Translations under genes and position numbers: made by a program
The notes under the pieces: generated by a model
The model's input: the letters and a program-made list of their open reading frames with translations, nothing else
Database searches by the model: none
What the model was told of the DNA's origin: nothing
Part shown: positions 7,961-16,182 of the stretch, piece by piece
How positions within the stretch are numbered: the stretch's first letter is position 1
Layout of the letters: each line of letters begins with the position of its first letter
DNA from: Streptomyces sp. DI166
GTDB lineage: Bacteria; Actinomycetota; Actinomycetes; Streptomycetales; Streptomycetaceae
Direction: 5' to 3'
NCBI RefSeq assembly: GCF_900091315.1
Contig: NZ_FLSP01000070.1
Location: 1-47,381, forward strand
DNA: 47,381 nucleotides

Positions 7961-9534
7961 CTCCCCGAACCCCCCGGCACCACCCTCGTCCGTGTAGCGA
8001 ACGGCACCGCCTCACCGGCAACCCTCCACCGGCCGCCCTCGCCCCCGGCCGTGCGCCCCGCGAGAAAGTCACCCCCACTCACAGCCCCCCGCTCGCTGAC
8101 CTCCGCCCCCATCTCCCGCCGTACGACCTCCTGCACCGACGTTATGGCGTCCCGCCGCTGTCCGCCGAGCAGGGCCTCGCGCACACCGGGCCGGAAGTCG
8201 AAAGGAACGCTGTCCGGGTCGGTGGCGTCTGCACCGGCCCAGGGCCTGAGCAAGCCGCCCAGGGCGACCTCCGCCAGGTGGCCGTGCTCGGAGTTCGGGA
8301 GCATGACCTGGCGGACCAGGTTCATGACCGGCAGGCTCAGCGGCACGGCGGACAGGTACCCGGCCAGCTCCTGCGCGACCGGTGACGCTCCGGCCCGGAA
8401 CCGCCGAAGGATGTCGTCGACACCGTCAACACCCGGCGCCTGCTCGACCATTGCGGTCGGCGCAGGCGTCGCGTGAGGCGCCCGCGGGACCGACAAGGAC
8501 TGCACCCGCTTCCACTGACCGTCGCCCGCCACCACCTTCGCCAGCACCGACACCGACCCCGCCGTGGCCTCCACCACCGGAATCGCGATGCCCTCAGGTT
8601 CGGGGCGTCGGCGGCGTCGGCTCCGGGTGGCCGGGGACTGGCGCCAGGACGTGTTCGGGGCGGCGGGGCCCACCGCGCGGACCAGCAACGCCCGAGGGCG
8701 TACCGCGCCCCGGTCCCACAGCCGGCGGGGCAGGACGTTGAGCAGGGCCACCGGACCGTGGGTCGACCACTGCCGCAGCATCCCGGCGGCCTCGGCCCCG
8801 GCCCAGCCGCTCGCCACCGTGTCGGTCACGACCAGGATGAGACGGTGGCCGGACGGGTCGGACACCTCCTGCACACTGCGCGGCTCGCCGTCCGGTGTCC
8901 GGGAGACCGACAGCGGCCCGCCCCCACCCGTGCCGCTCAGGTGCCACACGCGGACGTCCCTGAAGATGCCCGTCTGCACGAACACGCGCCGCAGTTCCGC
9001 CACCAGGTCGTGCCACAGCAGCATCGAGTGGTGGGCGTCGATCACCAGCGCCAGGTCCAGCCACCGCGCCTTGCGCGGGCGCAGCACGGGCAGCGGCAGT
9101 CGCTGCTCGACGGTGCGGCGGACGGTCAGTTCCTCGTCGAGTTCCAGGTCGGCGGAGCCGTAGTCCGGCTCCCGCCGGCCCGTGCTGCGGCCCAGGGGGC
9201 GCAGGGCCCGCATCAGGGCCAGCGGGTCCCGCAGGGACGCGGCACGACGGACTCGGACCAGTTCGATGCCGTCGCGTGAGGGGCCGGGCGCGTCCGTCAC
9301 ATCGGCCGCGCCGTAGAACTCCTCGGTCGGCTCCGGGGCCGCCTCCTCCCGCCCCGGCGAGCCGGGCTCGGGCAGGTCGAGCGGATCGGGATCCTCACCT
9401 GCCTCCGGCCACTGCCGTACGCCCGCGCCCGCTGTGCCGCCGACACGCGCCGCCAGCCAGAGGATGTCCGCCAGCTCCTCGGGTCCGGCGTCGGCGCCGG
9501 ACTCCCGCAGGGCGCGGAACAGGTCCTCGATCAC
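7708..9534 (-). CDS. SAV_2336-type vWA-domain protein of a vWA-MoxR-VMAP system
   Basis: The product is 608 aa from a GTG at 9534 whose GTGA overlaps the MoxR stop, a translational-coupling arrangement. The N-terminus (LFRALRESG...ELADILWLAARV) matches the N-terminal region of SAV_2336-type proteins. It is followed by an acidic linker and, from about residue 157, a von Willebrand A fold. The MIDAS-like motif is DAHHSM (Asp166-Ser170), with His replacing the first Ser; a later VVTDT supplies another acidic position. The family works with MoxR ATPases as metal-dependent scaffolds. The last ~85 residues have an atypical composition and lie in a different frame over the next gene's NTPase domain. 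The natural protein probably ends near residue 520 or continues, through a frameshift, into the NTPase frame. Confidence 0.8.
   Translation of the reverse strand: MIEDLFRALRESGADAGPEELADILWLAARVGGTAGAGVRQWPEAGEDPDPLDLPEPGSPGREEAAPEPTEEFYGAADVTDAPGPSRDGIELVRVRRAASLRDPLALMRALRPLGRSTGRREPDYGSADLELDEELTVRRTVEQRLPLPVLRPRKARWLDLALVIDAHHSMLLWHDLVAELRRVFVQTGIFRDVRVWHLSGTGGGGPLSVSRTPDGEPRSVQEVSDPSGHRLILVVTDTVASGWAGAEAAGMLRQWSTHGPVALLNVLPRRLWDRGAVRPRALLVRAVGPAAPNTSWRQSPATRSRRRRRPEPEGIAIPVVEATAGSVSVLAKVVAGDGQWKRVQSLSVPRAPHATPAPTAMVEQAPGVDGVDDILRRFRAGASPVAQELAGYLSAVPLSLPVMNLVRQVMLPNSEHGHLAEVALGGLLRPWAGADATDPDSVPFDFRPGVREALLGGQRRDAITSVQEVVRREMGAEVSERGAVSGGDFLAGRTAGGEGGRWRVAGEAVPFATRTRVVPGGSGRCLGPTGGGSRSSRSWFLTTTSSGGWTSGSLRSSLGPWRAWARSPCWSVRRARGRPRLSRVRSAGCRMTGWCGHRGVRTRWCPG
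7969..7975 (-). other. Candidate -1 slippery heptamer or indel point joining two ORFs
   Basis: On the minus strand the sequence is G GGG GGT. In the vWA frame the codons are CCG GGG GGT; a one-base backward slip gives GGG GGG TTC, which is exactly the frame of the downstream NTPase gene. That frame is open across the site. One extra G in this six-G run would also fuse the two genes. Whether this is programmed frameshifting, a natural mutation or a sequencing error cannot be decided from the sequence. Confidence 0.4.
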
Positions 9535-10595
9535 GCCAGCGGGCCCGTCAGCCGTTGCAGCACGGTCTTGAGGAAGTCCTCCCGCTCGTCCACCCCGGAC
9601 CACGCGCCGCTCAGCCGCAACTGGACGGCGTTCAGGAGCTGGTCGGTGGCCAGGTCGCCTTCCGTGCGGCGTTCGTCGAAGGCCTTGATCAGGTCCCGGT
9701 AGTGGTCGTCACCGGTCGACTCGTCGAGCCGCAGGCGCTGCCGGACGATCCGCTCCAGCTTGTCCTTCGTGGGCGGTTCGACGTGCAGGCGGATGCAGCG
9801 GCGCAGGAACGGCGGCGGGAAGTCGCGCTCGCCGTTGCTGGTGAGCACCACGATCGGGAAGGCCCGGCACTGGACGCGTCCGCCCTCGATGCCGACGCGG
9901 GCCTTCGGGCCGTCCTGAGTGCCGACCCTGACCCGAGGCTGCCGGGCGGCGATCCGGGCCAGCTCGGGGATCTCGAAGGAGCCCTCCTCGAAGACGGTGA
10001 GGAGGTCGCCGGGCAGGTCGATGTCGCTCTTGTCGATCTCGTCGACGAGCAGCACCCGGGGCCGGTCCTGAGGCAGCAGCGCGGTGCCGAGCGGACCGAG
10101 GCGCAGATACGGTGCGATGGAGTTCCCCGAGGCGGGGCGCTTGGCGCCCGGCGGGCGGCGGCTGCGGCCGGAGGATGCCAGGTGCCTCAGGTTCGCGTCG
10201 TGTAGCCGCCCGATCGCGTCGTACTGGTAGAGCCCGTCCCGCAGGGAACTCCGGCTGGTCACCGGCCAGTGCAGGACCGGGCCGAGTTCGAGGTCGGCCG
10301 CGATGCTGTGGGCCAGAGTCGACTTGCCGACACCCGGCTTGCCGGTGACGAGCAGCGGGCGGCGCAAATACAGGGCCGTGTTGACGGCGTCCACTTCGTA
10401 GTCGTCGGGCACATAGCCGTCGCCGCGCTCGTACGTCTCCGCCCACGCCGGACCCTCGGTGCCCGGCGGGGTGTACTCGGGATCGGGTTCGCCCTTGAAC
10501 TCCCGCCACGGCGGCCGGTGTTCGTCGAGCCGGGCGCGCCGTTCCCCGACTGTGCCCGGGCCCCGGTAGATCCACCAGTCCTTGGCGGTGTCCAT
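9531..10595 (-). CDS. MoxR-family AAA+ ATPase of the VMAP operon
   Basis: The product is 354 aa. Walker A is GKPGVGKST (residues 85-93), Walker B is VLLVDEIDKSD (181-191), sensor 1 is IVVLTSNGERDF, and the arginines of LRRC follow. MoxR ATPases remodel or activate client proteins together with vWA partners, and here the vWA gene follows directly with a GTGA overlap. The ATG at 10595 was chosen because AGGAGAGGAAG precedes it. An in-frame ATG at 10625 overlaps the stop of the upstream VMAP gene (ATGA) and would add ten residues. By analogy with described ternary systems it would be the NTP-driven switch between the sensor and effector parts; this role is inferred. Confidence 0.9.
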   Translation of the reverse strand: MDTAKDWWIYRGPGTVGERRARLDEHRPPWREFKGEPDPEYTPPGTEGPAWAETYERGDGYVPDDYEVDAVNTALYLRRPLLVTGKPGVGKSTLAHSIAADLELGPVLHWPVTSRSSLRDGLYQYDAIGRLHDANLRHLASSGRSRRPPGAKRPASGNSIAPYLRLGPLGTALLPQDRPRVLLVDEIDKSDIDLPGDLLTVFEEGSFEIPELARIAARQPRVRVGTQDGPKARVGIEGGRVQCRAFPIVVLTSNGERDFPPPFLRRCIRLHVEPPTKDKLERIVRQRLRLDESTGDDHYRDLIKAFDERRTEGDLATDQLLNAVQLRLSGAWSGVDEREDFLKTVLQRLTGPLA

Positions 10596-10621
10596 CCGAC
10601 TTCCTCTCCTCGACGGCTGGT

Positions 10622-12535
10622 TCATGAGGACAACGACCGCCTGACCGGAATCCGCCCGGGGTCGTCCCAGAGCAGGGCGAGTGGTTGACGGCGCACCCGC
10701 AGGTGCTTGAGCTTGGTCGGCAGCTGCGCCACGTCCAGCGAGTCCATCTCCAGCGCGGTGCGGAGGGGTTCCTTCTCCGTTGCGGAGGGGCGGCGCCAGA
10801 CGGCGATGGGTATGCCGCTGTCGATGACGGCGTCCAGTGCGTTCGGGACCAGGGGTTCGGTCACGTCGGCCAGTACGCACACGGGCGGTTCGTTCAGTTG
10901 CAGGACGTCGGCGAGGCCGTCGGTCACGTCGGTGTCGCACACTTCGTGCACGGCTTCCGGGTGGCGGCCGCCGTGGGTCTCGTACCACCGCCACTTGGTC
11001 CGCCATGGTTCCTCGACCAGCCCCTCCCGTTCGTCCGGGCAGCGGAGCACGACCTCGTACCAGCACCCGAGGGATGCGGTCTTGTTCGGGCGTCCCGTGG
11101 GAACCTCCCACGTCTCGAACGGCTCCTCCAACAGCTCGTACGGGACGTGGAACTCGATCCGCTTCGGCTTGGCGGACGCCTTGTGGGTCAGCAGGTGATC
11201 GCCGAGTGCCTTGCGTACGGCCTCCAGGTCCAGGGGTTGTTCGGAGTCGCCCACGTTCTCGAAGTCACCCTGGTACATCCACAGTTGGAGCCAGTACTCG
11301 TCCTCGCTCTCGGGGGTGAGGCGGACGTGCAGGGCGGGCGGCTCGGTGGGCTCCGGGGGAGGCGGCGGGAGCGGGTCGGCACCCAGCCGCTCACGGGTGC
11401 GTTCGACCCAGGCGGTCGCGGCCGCGGCCCAGTCGGACAACCGGGATCTGGAGGCGAGGTGCTGCATGAACGGCAGGACCAACGGGACGCCGGGGCGCGT
11501 TCCCTGACGGTTGTTCAGGTCGCGGGCGATCTCCGTCAACTGTGTCGAGGGCAGACAGTGACCGGCGGGCGGGCCGCTGTCCGCCACCTCGAAGGCCCAC
11601 CGGTACGCCTCGTAGGTGTGCGGGGGCATCCTGGGGAAGTCCTTGAGCAGTTCGGCCAGTTCCGTCCACGCGAGCTGGTCGAGGACACGCGCGCCGGTGG
11701 AGCCCGAGGGGTCGGTCCACCTATCCCCGAACAGCGGTGATTCGTCCCACGAGGTGGCTATCTCGAACGTCGGCTGCTGCGATGTCCTGCCGTTCCGCTT
11801 CATGTCCGCAAAGTCCCCTTGCACGGCCCTGGCGATGTCGACCAGGTCCCGGACCGCGTCCGCCACCGTCAGCCCGTCAAGGCGCCTGAGCAGTGTGTCG
11901 GTGAACTGGCCCGCGCCCAGTTCCGCCCGGTTGGCCGCCGCCTGGCCCGGCCGAGCCGCGTACAGGACGAACTGGCGCCGCGCGGGTACCGGTTGGCCGA
12001 CCGGGTACGCGACCGAGCCGAACCCCAGGCGGTCGCCGCGCCAACGGGTGTCGATGCGGCAGGCGTCGGTGATGGCGACGACGTCACGGAACCGTCCCCC
12101 GCCCACCGCGGTCGACTGCCACATGCGCAGCGCCGAGGTCAGGTTGAGGTGGGTCGTGTGGGCCGCCGTCGCGTCGGAGTAGGGCAGGAGCAACTGGTGG
12201 GCGCGGTCGAGGAAACCGTGTCCGGCCCAGTAGATCCACAGCAGGTCGCCGTCGCGCTGCGGTAAGTCCTTCAGGAGCGCGTCCTCCACGCACTTCTGGG
12301 TGGCCGGATCGGCCGTCACGCCGTTCGCGTTGCGGGCCAGGGGCGACAGCAGCAGCCGTACGTTGGCCTGCGGGACGCCTGCCGTGCCGGTGAGCCAGTC
12401 GGCGAAGCGGGTGGCGTCGCGGGCCGGGCCGGACAGGTCGAAGCCGCCGATCTCGTACGACTCGACGCCGACGACGAGGGCGAAGGTCCGTTCCGGGGTG
12501 ATCGGGGGCTCGCACCCGGCGGGCGCCTCCGTCAT
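10622..12535 (-). CDS. Caspase-domain VMAP protein (vWA-MoxR associated protein)
   Basis: The product is 637 aa. Residues about 17-260 form a caspase-like peptidase fold with both catalytic residues intact: His106 in YWAGHG and Cys159 in ITDACR. A helical middle region of about 160 residues follows (VLDQLAWTELAELLKDF onward), resembling effector-associated/VMAP-M segments. It ends near a proline-rich stretch (PPPPPEPTEPP). The C-terminal ~230 residues match the VMAP-C pattern (RIEFHVPYELLEEPFETW, then a YEVVLRCPDE strand and W-R-T-K-W-R-W). By family this is the effector-bearing hub of the ternary system, expected to cleave a protein target when MoxR and vWA signal. The start at 12535 overlaps the hydrolase stop (ATGA). 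Substrate and trigger are unknown. Confidence 0.85.
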   Translation of the reverse strand: MTEAPAGCEPPITPERTFALVVGVESYEIGGFDLSGPARDATRFADWLTGTAGVPQANVRLLLSPLARNANGVTADPATQKCVEDALLKDLPQRDGDLLWIYWAGHGFLDRAHQLLLPYSDATAAHTTHLNLTSALRMWQSTAVGGGRFRDVVAITDACRIDTRWRGDRLGFGSVAYPVGQPVPARRQFVLYAARPGQAAANRAELGAGQFTDTLLRRLDGLTVADAVRDLVDIARAVQGDFADMKRNGRTSQQPTFEIATSWDESPLFGDRWTDPSGSTGARVLDQLAWTELAELLKDFPRMPPHTYEAYRWAFEVADSGPPAGHCLPSTQLTEIARDLNNRQGTRPGVPLVLPFMQHLASRSRLSDWAAAATAWVERTRERLGADPLPPPPPEPTEPPALHVRLTPESEDEYWLQLWMYQGDFENVGDSEQPLDLEAVRKALGDHLLTHKASAKPKRIEFHVPYELLEEPFETWEVPTGRPNKTASLGCWYEVVLRCPDEREGLVEEPWRTKWRWYETHGGRHPEAVHEVCDTDVTDGLADVLQLNEPPVCVLADVTEPLVPNALDAVIDSGIPIAVWRRPSATEKEPLRTALEMDSLDVAQLPTKLKHLRVRRQPLALLWDDPGRIPVRRSLSS

Positions 12536-13743
12536 CGCAGGGCCTCCGCGATGCGGTCGAAGACCGGGTCGAGACGCCAGTAGGCGCTGTGCGAGACGGG
12601 GAAGGGCTGACGGCTGCGGACCTCGTGGTCGGTGACCCGGGCGCCGTCGCCGAAGAGCGGCTCGGCGAGGTAGGAGAGCAGGTCGCGGCGGTCGTAGATA
12701 TTGAGCCATTCGGGGAAGCCCGCGGGCAGCGCCGAGCCCGGTTCCAGGCCCGCGAGGGCCCCGAGCTCGTGCAGGAACGGCGCCTGCGAACCCACGGTCA
12801 CCAGCAGCCGTACCGGCAGCGCCTGCCCGCGCCGCGCCGCCAGCGCCAGGGTGTCCACCAGGGCGATACCGCCGAGACTGTGGCCGATCAGCACCGGCGG
12901 CTCGGGGGCGCGGCCGATCACCTTCTCCAGGTGGGCGCGCAGATGCTCGCCGCGCGCCTGGTAGCGCAGGATGTCGCCGACCTCGGACGCCTTGTCGTTG
13001 GTCAGCTCGCCGCGCTTGCTGTCCAGCACGGACTGCGGGGTCAGCCGCTGGGCCAGCTTGAACAGCACGCCCGCCGTACGCGTCATCACGCCGCGAGCGG
13101 TGCCGCCGAGCCGGTCGCTCAGCCGGTCGACGAGCCTGTCCCGCTCGTCGCCGGTGCACAGGGCGGTGTCCTGCGCCTCGGCGAGCATCGTGGCGACCAC
13201 GGCCCGGCTGGTGAGGAGGACGAGTTCGGCGGCGGTGGCCTCGTCCTCGGCGGCGAGGGACGCGGCGTGGAACTCGTCGGAGTTCGCCACGGAGTCCAGG
13301 GCTGCGCGGTAGCCGTCGGCCAGGCCGGTGTCGCGTAGGAGCACGGCGAGTTCGTCGGCCGGGTCGAGGGCGCGCGGCAGGCCGCCCAGTCGGTCGCGGA
13401 CCTCATCACCGGGGCTCTGAAGGCCCGGCAGCCCGAATCCGCCGTCGTCGTCCGAGCCGACGCCGAGTTCCGCGAGCACCCTCAGCTCGCACAGCGGGTC
13501 GGTGAGCAGCAGCAGCCACTCGGCCGTCTCGGGGTCGTCCTCGGCGTCCGCCGCCGTGACCGGGCGCATCCCCGGTACGGTGGCGCCCCCGGCGGCCAGT
13601 GCGGCGCCGAACTCACGGCCCCAGTAGCACGGTTCCACCTCCGCCGCCGGGAACCGTTTCCGTAACCCCGCCTCGACCTGCCGGAACAACTCGTCGAACC
13701 GTTCCTGACGGACCCCGGTCCCGTGAACGAAGACGAACCGCAT
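12532..13743 (-). CDS. Alpha/beta-hydrolase (lipase/esterase-like), first gene of the VMAP operon
   Basis: The product is 403 aa. An N-terminal strand ends in VFVHGTG (oxyanion-hole HG), a long helical insert follows, and the nucleophile elbow is IGHSLGG with Ser289. Candidate acid residues lie in NIYDRRDLL (Asp351/Asp354) and the likely catalytic His is His385 in PVSHSAYW, so the triad looks complete. I place the start at the ATG at 13743, preceded by GGGGGACG; the frame stays open six codons further upstream. Its stop overlaps the start of the caspase-VMAP gene, so it is probably translated with that gene. A lipid- or ester-cleaving effector or accessory role is possible but inferred. Confidence 0.8.
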   Translation of the reverse strand: MRFVFVHGTGVRQERFDELFRQVEAGLRKRFPAAEVEPCYWGREFGAALAAGGATVPGMRPVTAADAEDDPETAEWLLLLTDPLCELRVLAELGVGSDDDGGFGLPGLQSPGDEVRDRLGGLPRALDPADELAVLLRDTGLADGYRAALDSVANSDEFHAASLAAEDEATAAELVLLTSRAVVATMLAEAQDTALCTGDERDRLVDRLSDRLGGTARGVMTRTAGVLFKLAQRLTPQSVLDSKRGELTNDKASEVGDILRYQARGEHLRAHLEKVIGRAPEPPVLIGHSLGGIALVDTLALAARRGQALPVRLLVTVGSQAPFLHELGALAGLEPGSALPAGFPEWLNIYDRRDLLSYLAEPLFGDGARVTDHEVRSRQPFPVSHSAYWRLDPVFDRIAEALR

Positions 13744-13779
13744 ACGTCCCCCGCCCCCCAACGCGCCTGTGCGCTCAGG

Positions 13780-13785
13780 AGAATA
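13780..13785 (-). promoter_or_regulatory. Possible -10 element for the VMAP operon
   Basis: On the minus strand TATTCT lies 37 bases upstream of the hydrolase ATG, in an otherwise very GC-rich 173-base gap between divergent genes. No convincing -35 element is present, so this is only a candidate. Nothing else could be recognised in the gap. Confidence 0.25.
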
Positions 13786-13916
13786 GTCCGTCCGCCCAGC
13801 TCGGGCAGGCGGTACGGGAACCTGCTCCGGTCCCGTCCCGGCGTGCCGGGTGGCCGGAGCGGGGCTGTAATGGGCGGCGGGGGCCGTTGTCCGCCGTGAG
13901 GGCAGGGAGGTGTGCC

Positions 13917-14612
13917 GTGTCCGCAGCCGATCGCCCCGACCCGTTGCCCAGGGTGCTCGTCGTGGTGACCGCGATCACGGGGATCGTCGACGCGGTGGCC
14001 TTCCTCGGCCTCGGGCAGATCTTCACGGCCTTCATGACCGGCAACATCCTCTTCCTCGGCTTCGCCCTCGCCGGGGGCGAAGGGCTCAGGCCGCTGGGGT
14101 CACTGACCGCGTTCTCCGCGTTCGTGTGCGGTGCCGTGGCCGGGAACCGCATGGGTGCGGTGCTGCAGAACCGGCGCAGGCGCTGGCTCCTCACCTCGTC
14201 CGGCACCGCGTCGTTCCTGCTCGTCGTCGGGGCGCTGTTCGCCATCGACCTCCCGAACGTCGACGCGGAGCCCAGACCGCGGCACTACGTCGTCATCGCC
14301 GCGACCGCCCTGGCCATGGGGGTGCGCAGCGCGACCATGTGGCGGCTCGGCGCCGTCCTGAACACCACGCTCGTCACCGGCACCCTCGTGACCTTCCTCC
14401 GGAAGTCGCCGATCGGCGGCGGCAGGGGGGACGACCCGTCCAATCCCTATCGGGCGGCCGGTGTGGTGGCGGTCCTGACCGGCGCGGCCGTCGGCACCCT
14501 GCTGCTGCGGGTGAGCATCACGGTGGCGCTGCTGGTGGCGGCGGCGGGGGTGCTGGGCGCCATGGGCGGGTACGCGCTGCGGTGGGCACCGCGGCAGGTG
14601 GCGGAGGTGTGA
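13917..14612 (+). CDS. DUF1275 (YoaK-like) integral membrane protein
   Basis: The product is 231 aa. It begins with a membrane segment containing VVVTAITGIVDAVAFLGLG, then FTAFMTGNILFLGFALAGG; the MTGN motif and about six hydrophobic segments are typical of DUF1275. The function of the family is not established. The GTG at 13917 is supported by GGGAGG a few bases upstream. It is transcribed divergently from the VMAP operon and ends four bases from the stop of the convergent MFS gene. Confidence 0.85.
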   Translation: MSAADRPDPLPRVLVVVTAITGIVDAVAFLGLGQIFTAFMTGNILFLGFALAGGEGLRPLGSLTAFSAFVCGAVAGNRMGAVLQNRRRRWLLTSSGTASFLLVVGALFAIDLPNVDAEPRPRHYVVIAATALAMGVRSATMWRLGAVLNTTLVTGTLVTFLRKSPIGGGRGDDPSNPYRAAGVVAVLTGAAVGTLLLRVSITVALLVAAAGVLGAMGGYALRWAPRQVAEV

Positions 14613-14616
14613 CGGC

Positions 14617-16182
14617 TCAGCGGCCTCCGGGGGAGCCGGCTGTCGGCCCTGTCGACCCTGTACGCCTCGTCGGTCCTGTCGACCCTGCTGGCCCCGTCGG
14701 CCGCGCCGACCCCCGCTCCGCCCCTCGCCGCGGCAGCCGTCGTGCCAGGAACCCGACCGCCGCCGCCAGCGCCAGCAGCGCCCACGAGCAGCCCAGCAGG
14801 GCCGCGGTGAAGTCCCCCTCGCCCAGGCCCGCCCCGGAGTCCTGGGGGTCGGCGCCCAGCAGGGCGACGAAGAGGGCGCCCAGCACGGCGACGCCCAGGG
14901 AGCTCGCGAGCTGGTTCGCGGTGAGCATGATGCCGGACCCCGCCCCGGCGTCCTCGCGGCGGACCGTGGCCAGGACGACCCCGATGAGGGGCGCCGATAC
15001 GAAGCCCTGTCCGGCCCCGGACAGCAGCAGCGCGGGAGCCAAGGCGAGGGCCTCCCGGGGCCCGGAGGACGCCGGTCCCGGTGCCAGGGTCGCGAGGAGG
15101 ACGACGTAGCCGATCACCATGGTCCCGGCGCCGATGAGCAGGACCCGGCTGCCGTACCGGGCGGTGAGGCGGCGGCTGGCCAGGGACGCGGCGGCGAAGC
15201 CCACGCCGAGCGGCAGGAAGGCGATGCCGGAGGCGAGCGGGGACAGGTGCAGGCCGTCCTGGAAGACGTAGGCCAGGAGGAGGAACAGGCCGTAGTTGCC
15301 GCTGTAGAAGATCAGGGCGATGGCCAGGCCGATCCGGAACCCGGGCACGCGGAACAGGGACGGCGGGACCAGGGGCGCCCCGCCCGCGCTCTCCCTGCGC
15401 CGCTCGGTGAACCACAGGGCGACCAGGGCCAGGGCGGACCCCGTGAGGGCCGGCCAGACCCAGCCGGGCCAGCCGTCGGCGCTGCCCCGGACGAGCGGGA
15501 AGATCAGCAGCGTCATGGCGACCGCGGTCAGCAGCAGGCCCGGGATGTCCAGCGGGTGGCGGGCGGCGGGCCCGCGTTTGGGGAGCGTGGCGGGTACACA
15601 GGCCGCCACGGCGAGCCCGATGGGCACGTTGACCAGGAACACCGACCGCCAGCCGAGGCCGAACACGTCCGCGCGGATCAGGGCGCCGCCGATGATCTGG
15701 CCGAGGACCGCGCCGAGCCCCAGCGTGGCGCCGTAGAGCGCGAGCGGGCGGGCCCGCCGGTCCGGCGGGAAGATCACCTGGATCAGCGCCAGCACCTGCG
15801 GCAGCATCAGGGCCGCCGCCATGCCCTGGAGGAGGCGCAGCGCGATGAGGACTCCGGCCGACGGTGCCGCCGCGCATCCGGCGGACAGGGTCGTGAAGCC
15901 CAGGACGCCCAGCAGGAAGACCCGCTTGTGCCCGTAGGAGTCGCCGAGCCGGGCGCCCGTGGTCAGCAGTACGGCGTAGGCCAGGACGTAGCCGCTGATC
16001 ACGGCCTGGATGTCGGCGAAGCCGGCGTGCAGGTCGCGCTGGATGGAGGGGGCGGCGACGTTGACGATGAGCACGTCGAGGATGCCCATGAACGACGCGA
16101 GCAGCAGGACGGCGAGCGCGCCGCGCCGCCGGGTGCCCGGTGCCGCCTCGCTAGAGGCGCGCGATGCGGAGCGGGACGACAT
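14617..16182 (-). CDS. DHA2-type MFS drug/metabolite exporter
   Basis: The product is 521 aa with about 12-14 hydrophobic segments. The first (LAVLLLASFMGILDVLIVNV) carries the LDxxIVNVA pattern typical of EmrB/QacA-type H+ antiporters. GARLGDSYGHKRVF is the loop 2-3 motif A, and GQIIGGALI resembles motif C. The C-terminus after the last membrane segment is a short Gly/Pro/Ser/Thr repeat (TGPAGSTGPT-like) encoded by a GTCGACCCTG-type DNA repeat near 14640-14700. The ATG at 16182 lies inside the upstream methyltransferase gene (32-base overlap), so the two are surely co-translated. It may export the methyltransferase product (inferred). Confidence 0.88.
   Translation of the reverse strand: MSSRSASRASSEAAPGTRRRGALAVLLLASFMGILDVLIVNVAAPSIQRDLHAGFADIQAVISGYVLAYAVLLTTGARLGDSYGHKRVFLLGVLGFTTLSAGCAAAPSAGVLIALRLLQGMAAALMLPQVLALIQVIFPPDRRARPLALYGATLGLGAVLGQIIGGALIRADVFGLGWRSVFLVNVPIGLAVAACVPATLPKRGPAARHPLDIPGLLLTAVAMTLLIFPLVRGSADGWPGWVWPALTGSALALVALWFTERRRESAGGAPLVPPSLFRVPGFRIGLAIALIFYSGNYGLFLLLAYVFQDGLHLSPLASGIAFLPLGVGFAAASLASRRLTARYGSRVLLIGAGTMVIGYVVLLATLAPGPASSGPREALALAPALLLSGAGQGFVSAPLIGVVLATVRREDAGAGSGIMLTANQLASSLGVAVLGALFVALLGADPQDSGAGLGEGDFTAALLGCSWALLALAAAVGFLARRLPRRGAERGSARPTGPAGSTGPTRRTGSTGPTAGSPGGR

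Noticed and set aside
14638..14700. GTCGACCCTG-type repeats as a mobile-element or attachment site
   Set aside because: They encode the Gly/Pro/Thr/Ser-rich tail of the exporter and are best explained as codon-level slippage repeats.
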